From an uncultured Pseudomonadota bacterium (lineage in GTDB: Bacteria; Pseudomonadota; Gammaproteobacteria; Burkholderiales; Rhodocyclaceae): a DNA stretch of 5,648 nucleotides. Of the stretch, positions 1 through 5,648 are shown one piece after another. Position numbers and translations under genes: made by a program. Below the pieces are notes generated by a model. That model made no database searches, was not told the DNA's origin, and saw only the letters and a program-made list of their open reading frames with translations. Position 1 is the stretch's first letter, and each line of letters starts with the position of its first letter. Location of the stretch: assembly GCA_903939665.1 (NCBI GenBank), contig CAJAHZ010000247.1:1-5648 (forward strand), written 5' to 3'.

Positions 1-636
1 AACCGTCGCGCAAAAACCCCTCTTCCCCCATCGGCCCGGCAGCAAAGCGGCGCCGAACTGGAGCAGGCGCAAAAACGCGTACAGGAGCTTGAAGCGCAGC
101 AGCAGCGGCTGATGACCAGCACGCGCAGCAAAAAGACGGTTGGCGAGACACCGGACAAGGAAGCGCAGCCCGATCCGACGCCCGGCCTGAGCGGTCGCGA
201 TCTGGCGCAAAGCGCGCTGGCCATGGCGCGCCTTGAGGCCGAGATATCCAAGGACATTGACGAATACAACAAGCGGCCCCGCAAGAAAAACATTGGCACG
301 CGCACTGACGAATATCGCTTTGCGCAGTATGTCGAGGATTGGCGGATGAAGGTCGAACGCGTCGGCACCCTTAACTACCCGGAAGCAGCCAAGGGCAAGC
401 TGTCCGGCACTCTGATACTGACCGTCACAATCAAGAGCAGCGGCGTGGTCGACAAGGTCGAAATCAACCGTTCATCAGGGCATAAGATCCTCGACGATGC
501 AGCACGCCGTATCGTCGTCATGGCCGGCCCCTACGCGGCCTTCCCCCCGGACATCCAGCGCGACACCGACATTCTCGAAATCACTCGCGCAGTGAACTTC
601 ACCAGCCAGAACAGTCTGGAAACCAAGGCGCGATAG
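1..636 (+). CDS. TonB-family energy transducer, C-terminal part (5' end outside window)
   Basis: The frame is open to the first base of the window, so this is the last 211 residues of a longer protein; the ATG at 112 is internal. Visible layout: a short Pro-containing stretch, a Glu/Gln-rich helix likely to be a coiled coil (about residues 17-38, around GAELEQAQKRVQELEAQQQ), a charged linker, then the conserved EYRFAQYVEDW segment (about 104-114). The TonB C-terminal fold follows (about 125-200), with LNYPEAAKGKLSGT, the beta strand LILTVTIKSSG, and EINRSSGHKILDDAA. TonB proteins span the periplasm and pass proton-motive energy from ExbB/ExbD to outer-membrane receptors; the inner-membrane anchor would lie upstream, out of sight. 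The gene stops 5 bp before aroE and is probably its operon leader. The family is clear. Whether this is the main TonB or a paralogue cannot be told, because no exbB, exbD or receptor gene is visible. Confidence 0.9.
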   Translation, partial: NRRAKTPLPPSARQQSGAELEQAQKRVQELEAQQQRLMTSTRSKKTVGETPDKEAQPDPTPGLSGRDLAQSALAMARLEAEISKDIDEYNKRPRKKNIGTRTDEYRFAQYVEDWRMKVERVGTLNYPEAAKGKLSGTLILTVTIKSSGVVDKVEINRSSGHKILDDAARRIVVMAGPYAAFPPDIQRDTDILEITRAVNFTSQNSLETKAR

Positions 637-641
637 AAAAC

Positions 642-1457
642 ATGAGCGACCTTTACTGCGTCTTCGGCAATCCCGTCGGCCACAGCAAATCGCCGGCGAT
701 CCACTCCGCGTTTGCCCGCCAGACCGGACAGGACATGCGCTATGAGGCAAAGCTCGCGCCGCTCGACGGTTTTGCTGAGGCCGTCCATGCCTTTATCCAA
801 GCCGGCGGTCGCGGCGGCAACGTCACCGTCCCGTTCAAGGAAGAAGCCTGCCGCCTGAGTACGCGGCTCACGCCGCGCGCCGAACTGGCCGGCGCGGTGA
901 ATACATTGTGCTTCGACGGCGATGAAATTCTCGGCGACAACACCGATGGCGCCGGATTGACACGCGACCTCATGGTGAACCTTGACTGTACGCTGAAGGG
1001 CCGACGCATTCTGCTGCTCGGTGCTGGCGGCGCGGCACGCGGCGTGCTGGCGCCGCTGCTTGATGCGCAACCAGATGCACTGGTGGTCGCCAACCGGACA
1101 TCCGGCAAAGCCCACGCGCTCGCCGCACGCTTTGCCGCACACGGCCCTGTCGTCGGCTGCGCCTATCCCGACCTCGCCGGACAATCCTTCGACCTAGTGA
1201 TCAACGCCACCTCGGCCAGCCTCAGCGGCGAACTGCCGCCGCTGCACACCGGCATTTTCGCCACGGGCAGCCTGGCCTACGACATGATGTACGGCAAAGA
1301 CGATACGCCTTTCATGGCATTTGCCGCACAGCACGGCGCGGCGCAAGTCGCCGACGGCCTCGGCATGCTCATCGAGCAAGCAGCCGAAGCGTTTTTTGTG
1401 TGGCGCGGCATTCGTCCCGACGGCGCGCCGGTCATGGCGCAACTGCGCGGCGCATGA
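642..1457 (+). CDS. aroE: Shikimate 5-dehydrogenase (NADP-dependent)
   Basis: Reduces 3-dehydroshikimate to shikimate with NADPH in the cytoplasm, the fourth step towards chorismate. The 271 residues match the usual AroE length. The substrate site is complete: GNPVGHSKSP (residues 9-18) carries the shikimate-binding serines, NVTVPFKE (60-67) supplies the catalytic Lys66, and NTDGAG (100-105) the catalytic Asp102. The NADP half has the glycine loop GAGGAARG (127-134), followed by NRT (151-153) where AroE enzymes contact the 2'-phosphate, which supports NADP over NAD. INATSAS (187-193) and DGLGMLIEQAAEAF (238-251, with Gln246) complete the family signature. The ATG at 642 is 5 bp after the tonB stop; only a weak AAGG (625-628) sits upstream, so translation is probably coupled. 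The stop codon shares bases with the mtgA start. Confidence 0.97.
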   Translation: MSDLYCVFGNPVGHSKSPAIHSAFARQTGQDMRYEAKLAPLDGFAEAVHAFIQAGGRGGNVTVPFKEEACRLSTRLTPRAELAGAVNTLCFDGDEILGDNTDGAGLTRDLMVNLDCTLKGRRILLLGAGGAARGVLAPLLDAQPDALVVANRTSGKAHALAARFAAHGPVVGCAYPDLAGQSFDLVINATSASLSGELPPLHTGIFATGSLAYDMMYGKDDTPFMAFAAQHGAAQVADGLGMLIEQAAEAFFVWRGIRPDGAPVMAQLRGA

Positions 1458-2149
1458 AACGCCTGGGCCTCTGGCTGAAACGCATCACAGTCGCTCTGCT
1501 TGGCCTGCTGCTTCTCTATCAATTCTGGCTGCTTGGCTGGGTGCTGTGGTGGAGCCGCGTTAACCCGGACACCACCCGCTTCATGGAGATCCGGCTCGGT
1601 GAGCTGCAAGTAAAAGACCCGAAGGCGCAGCTGAAGAAACAATGGGTCGCCTACGAAAAAATATCGATCCATCTGAAGCGGGCGATCATTGCTTCAGAGG
1701 ATGCCAAGTTCATTGATCACGAAGGATTCGACTGGGACGGCATCCAGAAGGCCATCGAAAAGAACCAGAAGAAAGGCAAGATCGTTGCCGGCGGCTCGAC
1801 CATCTCGCAGCAATTGGCAAAAAACCTTTTCCTGACGCCATCGAAAACACCGTGGCGAAAAGCCGAGGAAGCCGTCGTGACCCTGATGCTCGAAACCCTG
1901 TGGAGCAAGCAACGGATCTTCGAGGTCTATCTCAACGTCATCGAATGGGGTAATGGCGTATTCGGCGCCGAAGCCGCCGCCCGCCACCATTACGGCACTT
2001 CTGCAGCGCAGCTGTCGGCAGAGCAGTCCGCCAGGCTCGCCGGCATGGTCCCCAACCCGCGCTTCTACGACCGCAACCGCAACGCGCCGGGGCTCGCCCG
2101 TAAAACGGGGGTGATCATGGCCCGAATGCCGTCAGCCGAGCTTCCCTGA
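1454..2149 (+). CDS. mtgA: Monofunctional biosynthetic peptidoglycan transglycosylase
   Basis: A GT51 glycosyltransferase that polymerises lipid II into glycan strands at the outer face of the inner membrane, without a transpeptidase domain. The 231 residues fit the family. A basic N-terminus (MKRLGLWLKR) leads into one membrane anchor (about residues 11-34), then the catalytic domain. GT51 motif 1 is SEDAKFIDHEGFD (81-93) with the expected catalytic Glu82. Motif 2 is GGSTISQQLAKNLFL (113-127). Motif 3, RKAEE (135-139), supplies the second conserved Glu139. LNVIEWGNGVFGAEAAA (160-176) and RLAGMVPNP (194-202) follow. The start chosen at 1454 overlaps the aroE stop as ATGA and begins the protein right before its anchor. 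An upstream in-frame ATG at 1400 would add 18 residues that merely read aroE in another frame. There is no good ribosome-binding site, so re-initiation after aroE is likely. Confidence 0.96.
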   Translation: MKRLGLWLKRITVALLGLLLLYQFWLLGWVLWWSRVNPDTTRFMEIRLGELQVKDPKAQLKKQWVAYEKISIHLKRAIIASEDAKFIDHEGFDWDGIQKAIEKNQKKGKIVAGGSTISQQLAKNLFLTPSKTPWRKAEEAVVTLMLETLWSKQRIFEVYLNVIEWGNGVFGAEAAARHHYGTSAAQLSAEQSARLAGMVPNPRFYDRNRNAPGLARKTGVIMARMPSAELP

Positions 2150-2187
2150 AATCCCCGGAGATTGTCCGCGTTTTGTCAGTTTGCCGG

Positions 2188-2196
2188 TGCTAAAAT
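2188..2196 (+). promoter_or_regulatory. Candidate extended -10 promoter for the corA-like gene
   Basis: TGC followed by TAAAAT (2191-2196) matches the extended -10 form TGnTATAAT at four of six hexamer positions plus the TG pair. No -35 box has proper spacing: TTGTCA at 2173-2178 is only 12 bp upstream, but extended -10 promoters can do without one. It lies in the only sizeable plus-strand gap, after mtgA ends. Transcription would begin near 2203, giving a leader of about 68 nt. This also argues against the TTG at 2181 being the corA start. Prediction by eye only. Confidence 0.4.
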
Positions 2197-2205
2197 GCGA
2201 GGCCC

Positions 2206-2232
2206 CTTGTCGCAGTGCGCCACCGCAACAAG
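2206..2232 (+). other. Possible imperfect hairpin in the corA leader
   Basis: CTTGT (2206-2210) pairs with ACAAG (2228-2232). After one mismatch GC pairs with GC, and after another mismatch GTG pairs with CAC around a 3-nt CGC loop. It would lie at the very 5' end of the predicted transcript. There is no U-tract after it, so it is not an intrinsic terminator, and I do not recognise a known Mg-sensing leader. It may be chance pairing in GC-rich DNA. Confidence 0.2.
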
Positions 2233-2270
2233 ACGACGAGAAGCCTCCGAGGGAAAACCGAGCCAGTCCC

Positions 2271-3632
2271 ATGAGCGATGAAAGCAAGCTGACCGACGCT
2301 GAAATGCTGCAGCAACGCCTAGCCGAGGTGCGGTCTTTGCTCGCCCGGCAAAAGCTGGTGGAAGACCTGGTGCACCGACAGGACATGCCGCGTCAGGATC
2401 TCGTTGAAGAACTGGTGCACAAGCAGCGCCTCAACGAGCTCCGCCACAAGCTGGAGCGCATGCTGCCGGCGGACATCGCCCACATCCTCGAAGCCCTGCC
2501 GTCCGACGAGCGCCTGCAGGCGTGGAATGAGGTCAAGGAAGAACGCGGCGAGCGCATTCTCGAAATCCTGTCCGACGAGGTTCGCCAGGAACTGATTGGT
2601 GATAGCCACCACCGGAACGAGAAAACCACGATCAATGCGTTTGAACTGCGCAACGGCCGGCTCAGCCAGATCGTCGTCGAGGGCCCGAGGGACCTGAAAA
2701 ACCTCAAACCCATCTGGGTTGACCTGGTTGCGCCAACCGTCGACATCCGGAACTGGGTGGGCAGTTTCTTTGACGTCCAGTTACCTGATCCAGGCAGCCT
2801 GACCGACCTTGAGGCCAGCGCCCGTTTTTATGTGGAAGACAACGGCGAGATCCACCTGCACTCGGATTTCCTGCTCGACATGCAGACCGAGTCACGCAAC
2901 GTCGCGGTCGCTTTCATCCTGCACAAGGACATTCTTTTCTCGGTTCGCAGCGAAGAACTTCCCTCCTTCCGCCTGCAGCGGCTGCGTGCTCGCACCCAGC
3001 CTGGCTACGTTACCGACGGAACAGACGTGCTGCTCGACCTTTACGCAGCAGACGGCGAATACTCCGCTGACGCACTTGAGGACGTCTATGCCGATCTGGA
3101 AGTGGCCGGCAAGAAGGTGCTTAATCCGCATCTGCCGGATGATGAAGCAGCGCTGATCCTGGCTGAAATTGCCCGGGGCGAGGATCTGAACGGTCGCATT
3201 CGCCGCAATGTGCTCGACAACCGTCGCGCCTTGTCGTTTCTCATGCGGGGAAAATTTCTGACGGTTGACCAGCAGGAAGACGCCCGGCAGATTTTGCGCG
3301 ACATTGAATCGCTTGACGGCCACACGTCGTTCCTGTTCGGCAAGATTAACTTCCTGATGGACGCAACCGTCGGCTTCATCAACATCAACCAGAACCAGCG
3401 CGTGTCGAAACTCACGACAATCAGCGTCATTTTCATGCCGATCAACATCCTGGCGGGCATTGGCGGGATGTCGGAGTTTTCGATGATGACGCAAGGCGTC
3501 CCCTGGCCCGTTGCCTACGGAATATTCACCGTCGGCATGATGGCCGTTGGCTGGACCACTTACATCACCTTGCGGCACCTTGAGCGCCGGGCGATACAAA
3601 AACGCTCCGAGGAAAGAAGGCTTTCCAAGTAA
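2271..3632 (+). CDS. CorA-family divalent cation (Mg2+/Co2+) channel with MgtE-N-like N-terminal domain
   Basis: Probable inner-membrane Mg2+ channel or transporter of 453 residues, well above the roughly 316-350 of simple CorA proteins. The extra length is N-terminal. Residues 20-55 hold two similar segments (LVEDLVHRQ and LVEELVHKQ). Residues about 56-110, including LPADIAHILEALPSDERL, resemble the helical MgtE intracellular N domain. Residues about 120-375 are the cytoplasmic CorA funnel, ending in a long helix. Two membrane segments close the protein (about 382-403 and 411-433), followed by a basic tail. The loop between them reads GIGGMSEFSMM, so the canonical GMN triad is GMS (399-401). 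I chose ATG 2271: the alternative TTG at 2181 would add 30 low-complexity residues and lies upstream of the candidate promoter. The ribosome-binding site is odd; GAGGG (2249-2253) lies 17 nt from the ATG. Which ion it carries cannot be read from sequence. Confidence 0.88.
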   Translation: MSDESKLTDAEMLQQRLAEVRSLLARQKLVEDLVHRQDMPRQDLVEELVHKQRLNELRHKLERMLPADIAHILEALPSDERLQAWNEVKEERGERILEILSDEVRQELIGDSHHRNEKTTINAFELRNGRLSQIVVEGPRDLKNLKPIWVDLVAPTVDIRNWVGSFFDVQLPDPGSLTDLEASARFYVEDNGEIHLHSDFLLDMQTESRNVAVAFILHKDILFSVRSEELPSFRLQRLRARTQPGYVTDGTDVLLDLYAADGEYSADALEDVYADLEVAGKKVLNPHLPDDEAALILAEIARGEDLNGRIRRNVLDNRRALSFLMRGKFLTVDQQEDARQILRDIESLDGHTSFLFGKINFLMDATVGFININQNQRVSKLTTISVIFMPINILAGIGGMSEFSMMTQGVPWPVAYGIFTVGMMAVGWTTYITLRHLERRAIQKRSEERRLSK

Positions 3633-3641
3633 GCCTTCTTT
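3613..3641. terminator. Bidirectional intrinsic terminator between corA and hemL
   Basis: AAAGAAGGCTT (3613-3623) and AAGCCTTCTTT (3631-3641) form a perfect 11-bp stem with a 7-nt loop. The plus-strand RNA ends in a U-rich arm (UUCUUU) continued by CUCUU. On the minus strand the symmetrical A-rich arm gives the same U-rich 3' arm, although the bases beyond it are not U-rich. The corA stop codon (3630-3632) lies in the loop and stem, so terminator and gene end are merged. The convergent hemL gene ends 30 bp away, so it can serve both genes. Confidence 0.8.
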
Positions 3642-3671
3642 CTCTTGCCTCAGCCCGCAGGGGCAAAGCCG

Positions 3672-4952
3672 CTACCAAGCCTTGAAGATCGCCTCGGCCG
3701 CCGCCACGGTGGCCGCAATATCAGCCTCGCTGTGCGCCGCCGAAACGAATCCGGCTTCGAAAGCCGACGGCGCGAAATAGTGCCCCGCGTCCAGCATGGC
3801 GTGGAAGAAACGGTTGAAAGCCTCTTTATCGCACGCCATCACCTCGGCATAGGTCTGCGGGCAAACCGCACGGAAGTAAAGGCCGAACATGCCGCCGACC
3901 GATTGGGCGGAAAACGTGACGCCGTGCTTCGCCGCTGCCGCAACCAAGCCTTCGCACAACTGCACCGTACGCAAAGTCAGCGTTTCATAAAAACCCGGCT
4001 GCTGCACCAGTCGCAGCGTCGCCAGACCGGCGGCTACTGCCACGGGATTGCCCGACAGCGTTCCCGCCTGATAGACCGGGCCGAGCGGTGCAATCTTCTC
4101 CATGATCTCGCGCTTGCCGCCGAAGGCACCAACCGGCATGCCGCCGCCAATCACCTTGCCGAGTGTCGTCAGATCCGGCGTGATGCCGTAGTAGCCTTGG
4201 GCACACTTTGGCCCAACGCGAAAACCGGTCATCACCTCGTCGAAAATCAGCACCGCGCCGTGCTTGGTGCACTGCTCACGCATGGCCTTGAGAAAAGCCG
4301 GTTGCGGCGCAATCAGGTTCATGTTGCCAACCACCGGCTCGACGATCACTGCGGCGATACGCGCGCCATGCTCGGCGAATGCGGCCTCAAGCTGCGCCAC
4401 GTCGTTGTAATCGAGCACCATGGTGTGCTTCGCAAGATCGTCCGGCACGCCCCCGGAACTCGGGTTGCCGAAGGTCAGCATGCCCGAGCCGGCCTTCACC
4501 AGCAGGCTGTCGGAATGGCCGTGATAGCAGCCTTCGAACTTGATCAGCACGTCACGCCCGGTGTAGCCACGCGCCAGCCGGATGGCGCTCATCGTCGCCT
4601 CGGTGCCGGAACTGACCAGACGCACCATGTCGAGCGAAGGCAGCAGATCGCAGAGCAGGTCGGCCATTTCGATTTCAAGTTCGGTCGGCGCGCCAAAAGA
4701 GAGGCCTTTTGCCGCCGTTTCCTGGACGGCGCGAACGACCTCCGGGTGAGCATGGCCAAGAATCAGCGGCCCCCACGACCCGACGTAATCAAGGTAGACC
4801 TTGCCGTCGGCATCGGTCACCCGCGGGCCGGCGCCTTCAACAAAAAAACGCGGCACACCGCCGACCGAGCGGAAAGCGCGGACCGGCGAATTGACGCCAC
4901 CGGGAATATGACGCTGGGCACGTTCAAACAGCTGCTCGTTGCGTGAGTTCAT
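3672..4952 (-). CDS. hemL: Glutamate-1-semialdehyde 2,1-aminomutase
   Basis: A PLP enzyme of the cytoplasm (class-III aminotransferase fold) that converts glutamate-1-semialdehyde to 5-aminolevulinate, the last step of the C5 route to haem and other tetrapyrroles. The 426 residues match the family (about 427). Signature elements: PGGVNSPVRAF (17-27), the PLP-phosphate loop SSGTEA (114-119), EGCYHGHSDS (140-149), FDEVMTGFRVG (237-247) with Asp238 for the PLP ring nitrogen, and TLGKVIGGGMPVGA (263-276) with Lys266 as the Schiff-base lysine. QAGTLSGNP (295-303) further supports HemL over other class-III aminotransferases. ATG 4952 is preferred because the protein then begins MNSRNEQLFERA, as homologues do, with GAGG (4965-4968) 12 nt upstream. 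The open frame to 5003 adds 17 unconserved residues. The start lies inside the end of thiE, so the two are cotranscribed and probably coupled. Confidence 0.97.
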   Translation of the reverse strand: MNSRNEQLFERAQRHIPGGVNSPVRAFRSVGGVPRFFVEGAGPRVTDADGKVYLDYVGSWGPLILGHAHPEVVRAVQETAAKGLSFGAPTELEIEMADLLCDLLPSLDMVRLVSSGTEATMSAIRLARGYTGRDVLIKFEGCYHGHSDSLLVKAGSGMLTFGNPSSGGVPDDLAKHTMVLDYNDVAQLEAAFAEHGARIAAVIVEPVVGNMNLIAPQPAFLKAMREQCTKHGAVLIFDEVMTGFRVGPKCAQGYYGITPDLTTLGKVIGGGMPVGAFGGKREIMEKIAPLGPVYQAGTLSGNPVAVAAGLATLRLVQQPGFYETLTLRTVQLCEGLVAAAAKHGVTFSAQSVGGMFGLYFRAVCPQTYAEVMACDKEAFNRFFHAMLDAGHYFAPSAFEAGFVSAAHSEADIAATVAAAEAIFKAW

Positions 4953-5595
4953 GATTTCTGTTTTCCTCGAAAAGTTGTTTATAGGCCAAGGCGCGGCCAG
5001 CAATGTCGGACGCCTCGAACAAATCGGTAATAACGGCCAGCAGGTCGGCGCCGGCAGCCAGCAGCGGCGCGGCCTTGTCTAGCGTGATGCCGCCGATTGC
5101 GCAAGCCGGCACCGGCAGTTCGGTACGGCAACGCAAAAACAGCGACAGGGGCGCTTGCTGCGCGAACGGTTTGGTCGGAGAAGGATAAACTGCGCCGAAA
5201 GCCACATAGTCCGCTCCCGCCGCCACCGCCGCCCGTGCGCGTTCGAAATCGGCATAGCATGAGGCACCGAGCAACTTGCCGGGAGGCAGTGCCTGTCGGG
5301 CGGCAGCCAGATTCCCGTCGGCGCCACCCAGATGCACGCCGTCGGCATTGATCGCCAGCGCAAGCGCAAGGTCATCATTGACGATGAGGCGCGCGCCGAA
5401 ACGATGGCAAAGGTCCAGCAAAGCGTCAGCCATTTCGGCAGACTGCTGTGGATCAGCAAGCTTGTCACGGTACTGCAGAAGGGACACACCACCGCTTAGC
5501 GCAGCCTCGACTCGTGCCAACAAAAGCGGCGGCGCCAGCCCGTCCGGCGTAATGGCATAAAGACCGCGCAGCAAGGGCCGGACGGACTCAGGCAT
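4924..5595 (-). CDS. thiE: Thiamine-phosphate synthase
   Basis: Joins the pyrimidine (HMP-PP) and thiazole (HET-P) halves to give thiamine phosphate; cytoplasmic TIM barrel. The 223 residues are normal for ThiE. Motifs: GLYAITPD (11-18), QYRDK (41-45, Gln41, Arg43 and Lys45 at the pyrophosphate site), VNDD (72-75, with the metal/phosphate-binding Asn-Asp), DGVHLGGAD (85-93), GASCYAD (110-116), YVAFGAVYPSPTKP (130-143) and AIGGI (166-170). Two positions depart from the textbook Bacillus pattern: HLGG where HLGQ is common, and SCY where S-x-H is common. I believe both occur in other proteobacterial ThiE proteins, so activity is not in doubt. The start at ATG 5595 follows GAGG (5602-5605) by 6 nt and overlaps the upstream stop by 8 nt. 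The last residues (HELTQRAAV) are encoded by the same DNA as the hemL start. Confidence 0.95.
   Translation of the reverse strand: MPESVRPLLRGLYAITPDGLAPPLLLARVEAALSGGVSLLQYRDKLADPQQSAEMADALLDLCHRFGARLIVNDDLALALAINADGVHLGGADGNLAAARQALPPGKLLGASCYADFERARAAVAAGADYVAFGAVYPSPTKPFAQQAPLSLFLRCRTELPVPACAIGGITLDKAAPLLAAGADLLAVITDLFEASDIAGRALAYKQLFEENRNHELTQRAAV
4965..4968 (-). promoter_or_regulatory. Ribosome-binding site of hemL, inside thiE
   Basis: On the minus strand CGAGGAAAAC gives GAGG 12 nt before the ATG at 4952, at a workable if long distance. The bases also encode Phe-Glu-Glu-Asn near the thiE C-terminus. Supports ATG 4952 over the upstream extension. Confidence 0.5.
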
Positions 5596-5648
5596 CCTCG
5601 CCCTCGCCCGCAGTCCGCGCCCAGAAAAATCGGTCGGGAATGTATTGC
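5588..5648 (-). CDS. 3' end of upstream gene, probably thiD (HMP/HMP-P kinase), partial
   Basis: Reading the minus strand from the window edge, one frame gives QYIPDRFFWARTAGEGEDA and then a TGA at 5590-5588. The stop overlaps the thiE start in ATGCCTGA. The PDRFFWA ending resembles the C-termini I recall for betaproteobacterial ThiD, and thiD directly before thiE is a sensible pathway order, since ThiD makes the pyrimidine diphosphate that ThiE uses. Only 19 codons are visible, so the coding call is fairly safe from the overlap and motif, while the identity is inference. Confidence 0.6.
   Translation of the reverse strand, partial: QYIPDRFFWARTAGEGEDA
5602..5605 (-). promoter_or_regulatory. 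Ribosome-binding site of thiE
   Basis: On the minus strand GAGG stands 6 nt before the ATG at 5595, inside the last codons of the preceding gene. It fixes the thiE start and fits coupled translation. Confidence 0.6.

Noticed and set aside
112..636. Complete 174-residue TonB-like protein starting at ATG 112
   Set aside because: The frame is open to the window edge with a continuous helical segment before this Met, and TonB proteins need an N-terminal membrane anchor, so the gene is a 5' partial.
531..1184. 217-codon minus-strand frame opposite the tonB end and aroE
   Set aside because: It runs across two well-supported plus-strand genes, has a Cys/Arg-rich translation without motifs, and is explained by high GC content.
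1421..1430. GC palindrome CGGCGCGCCG
   Set aside because: It lies inside aroE codons and is a chance product of GC-rich coding sequence, with no second copy or regulatory context.
2181..2270. Longer CorA start at TTG 2181
   Set aside because: It overlaps the candidate promoter, has no ribosome-binding site, and adds 30 residues without family character.
2195..2281. 28-codon upstream reading frame overlapping the corA start
   Set aside because: Its ATG is part of the -10 hexamer, so it would not be transcribed from the predicted promoter, and it lacks a ribosome-binding site.
2892..3599. 235-codon minus-strand frame opposite the corA-like gene
   Set aside because: Shadow of the CorA coding frame; no family resemblance and no start signals.
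3645..4946. 433-codon open frame on the plus strand, antisense to almost all of hemL
   Set aside because: The minus-strand frame is an unmistakable HemL with all motifs. The antisense translation is rich in Arg, His and Gln, with no recognisable domain and no good ribosome-binding site, as expected opposite a GC-rich gene.
4953..5003. 17-residue N-terminal extension of HemL
   Set aside because: The extra residues do not resemble HemL N-termini, and the ribosome-binding site is placed for ATG 4952.

Overview
The window looks like a chromosomal housekeeping segment from a GC-rich proteobacterium. The protein sequences point to Betaproteobacteria, probably Rhodocyclales (Azonexus/Dechloromonas-like). 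This placement rests on remembered family resemblance (TonB C-terminal type, MgtE-N/CorA fusion type, ThiE variant motifs, the thiD-thiE-hemL order), not on a database search. Making 5-aminolevulinate through HemL (C5 pathway) also argues against a typical alphaproteobacterium. I see no mobile element, CRISPR array, tRNA or rRNA.

Left block, plus strand (1-2149): the 3' part of a TonB-type energy transducer gene, then aroE (shikimate dehydrogenase), then mtgA (monofunctional peptidoglycan transglycosylase). The spacing is tight: 5 bp between tonB and aroE, and an ATGA stop/start overlap between aroE and mtgA. They look like one transcription unit whose promoter lies outside the window. The unit joins envelope energy transduction, aromatic precursor synthesis and wall synthesis.

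Middle (2150-3641): a 121-bp gap holds an extended -10 promoter candidate and a possible leader hairpin. It is followed by a long CorA-family divalent-cation channel gene. The protein carries an N-terminal segment resembling the MgtE intracellular N domain. At the pore-loop position where CorA normally has Gly-Met-Asn, it has Gly-Met-Ser. A perfect 11-bp hairpin overlaps the corA stop codon and probably terminates transcription from both sides between the convergent corA and hemL genes.

Right block, minus strand (5648 down to 3672): the last codons of a gene that is probably thiD, then thiE (thiamine-phosphate synthase), then hemL (glutamate-1-semialdehyde aminomutase). All three overlap end to start (8 nt and 29 nt), so this is a translationally coupled cofactor operon that makes thiamine phosphate and the tetrapyrrole precursor ALA. 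Every other long open frame is a shadow of these genes. Nothing here amounts to a clearly undescribed system; the CorA variant is the item most worth a second look.
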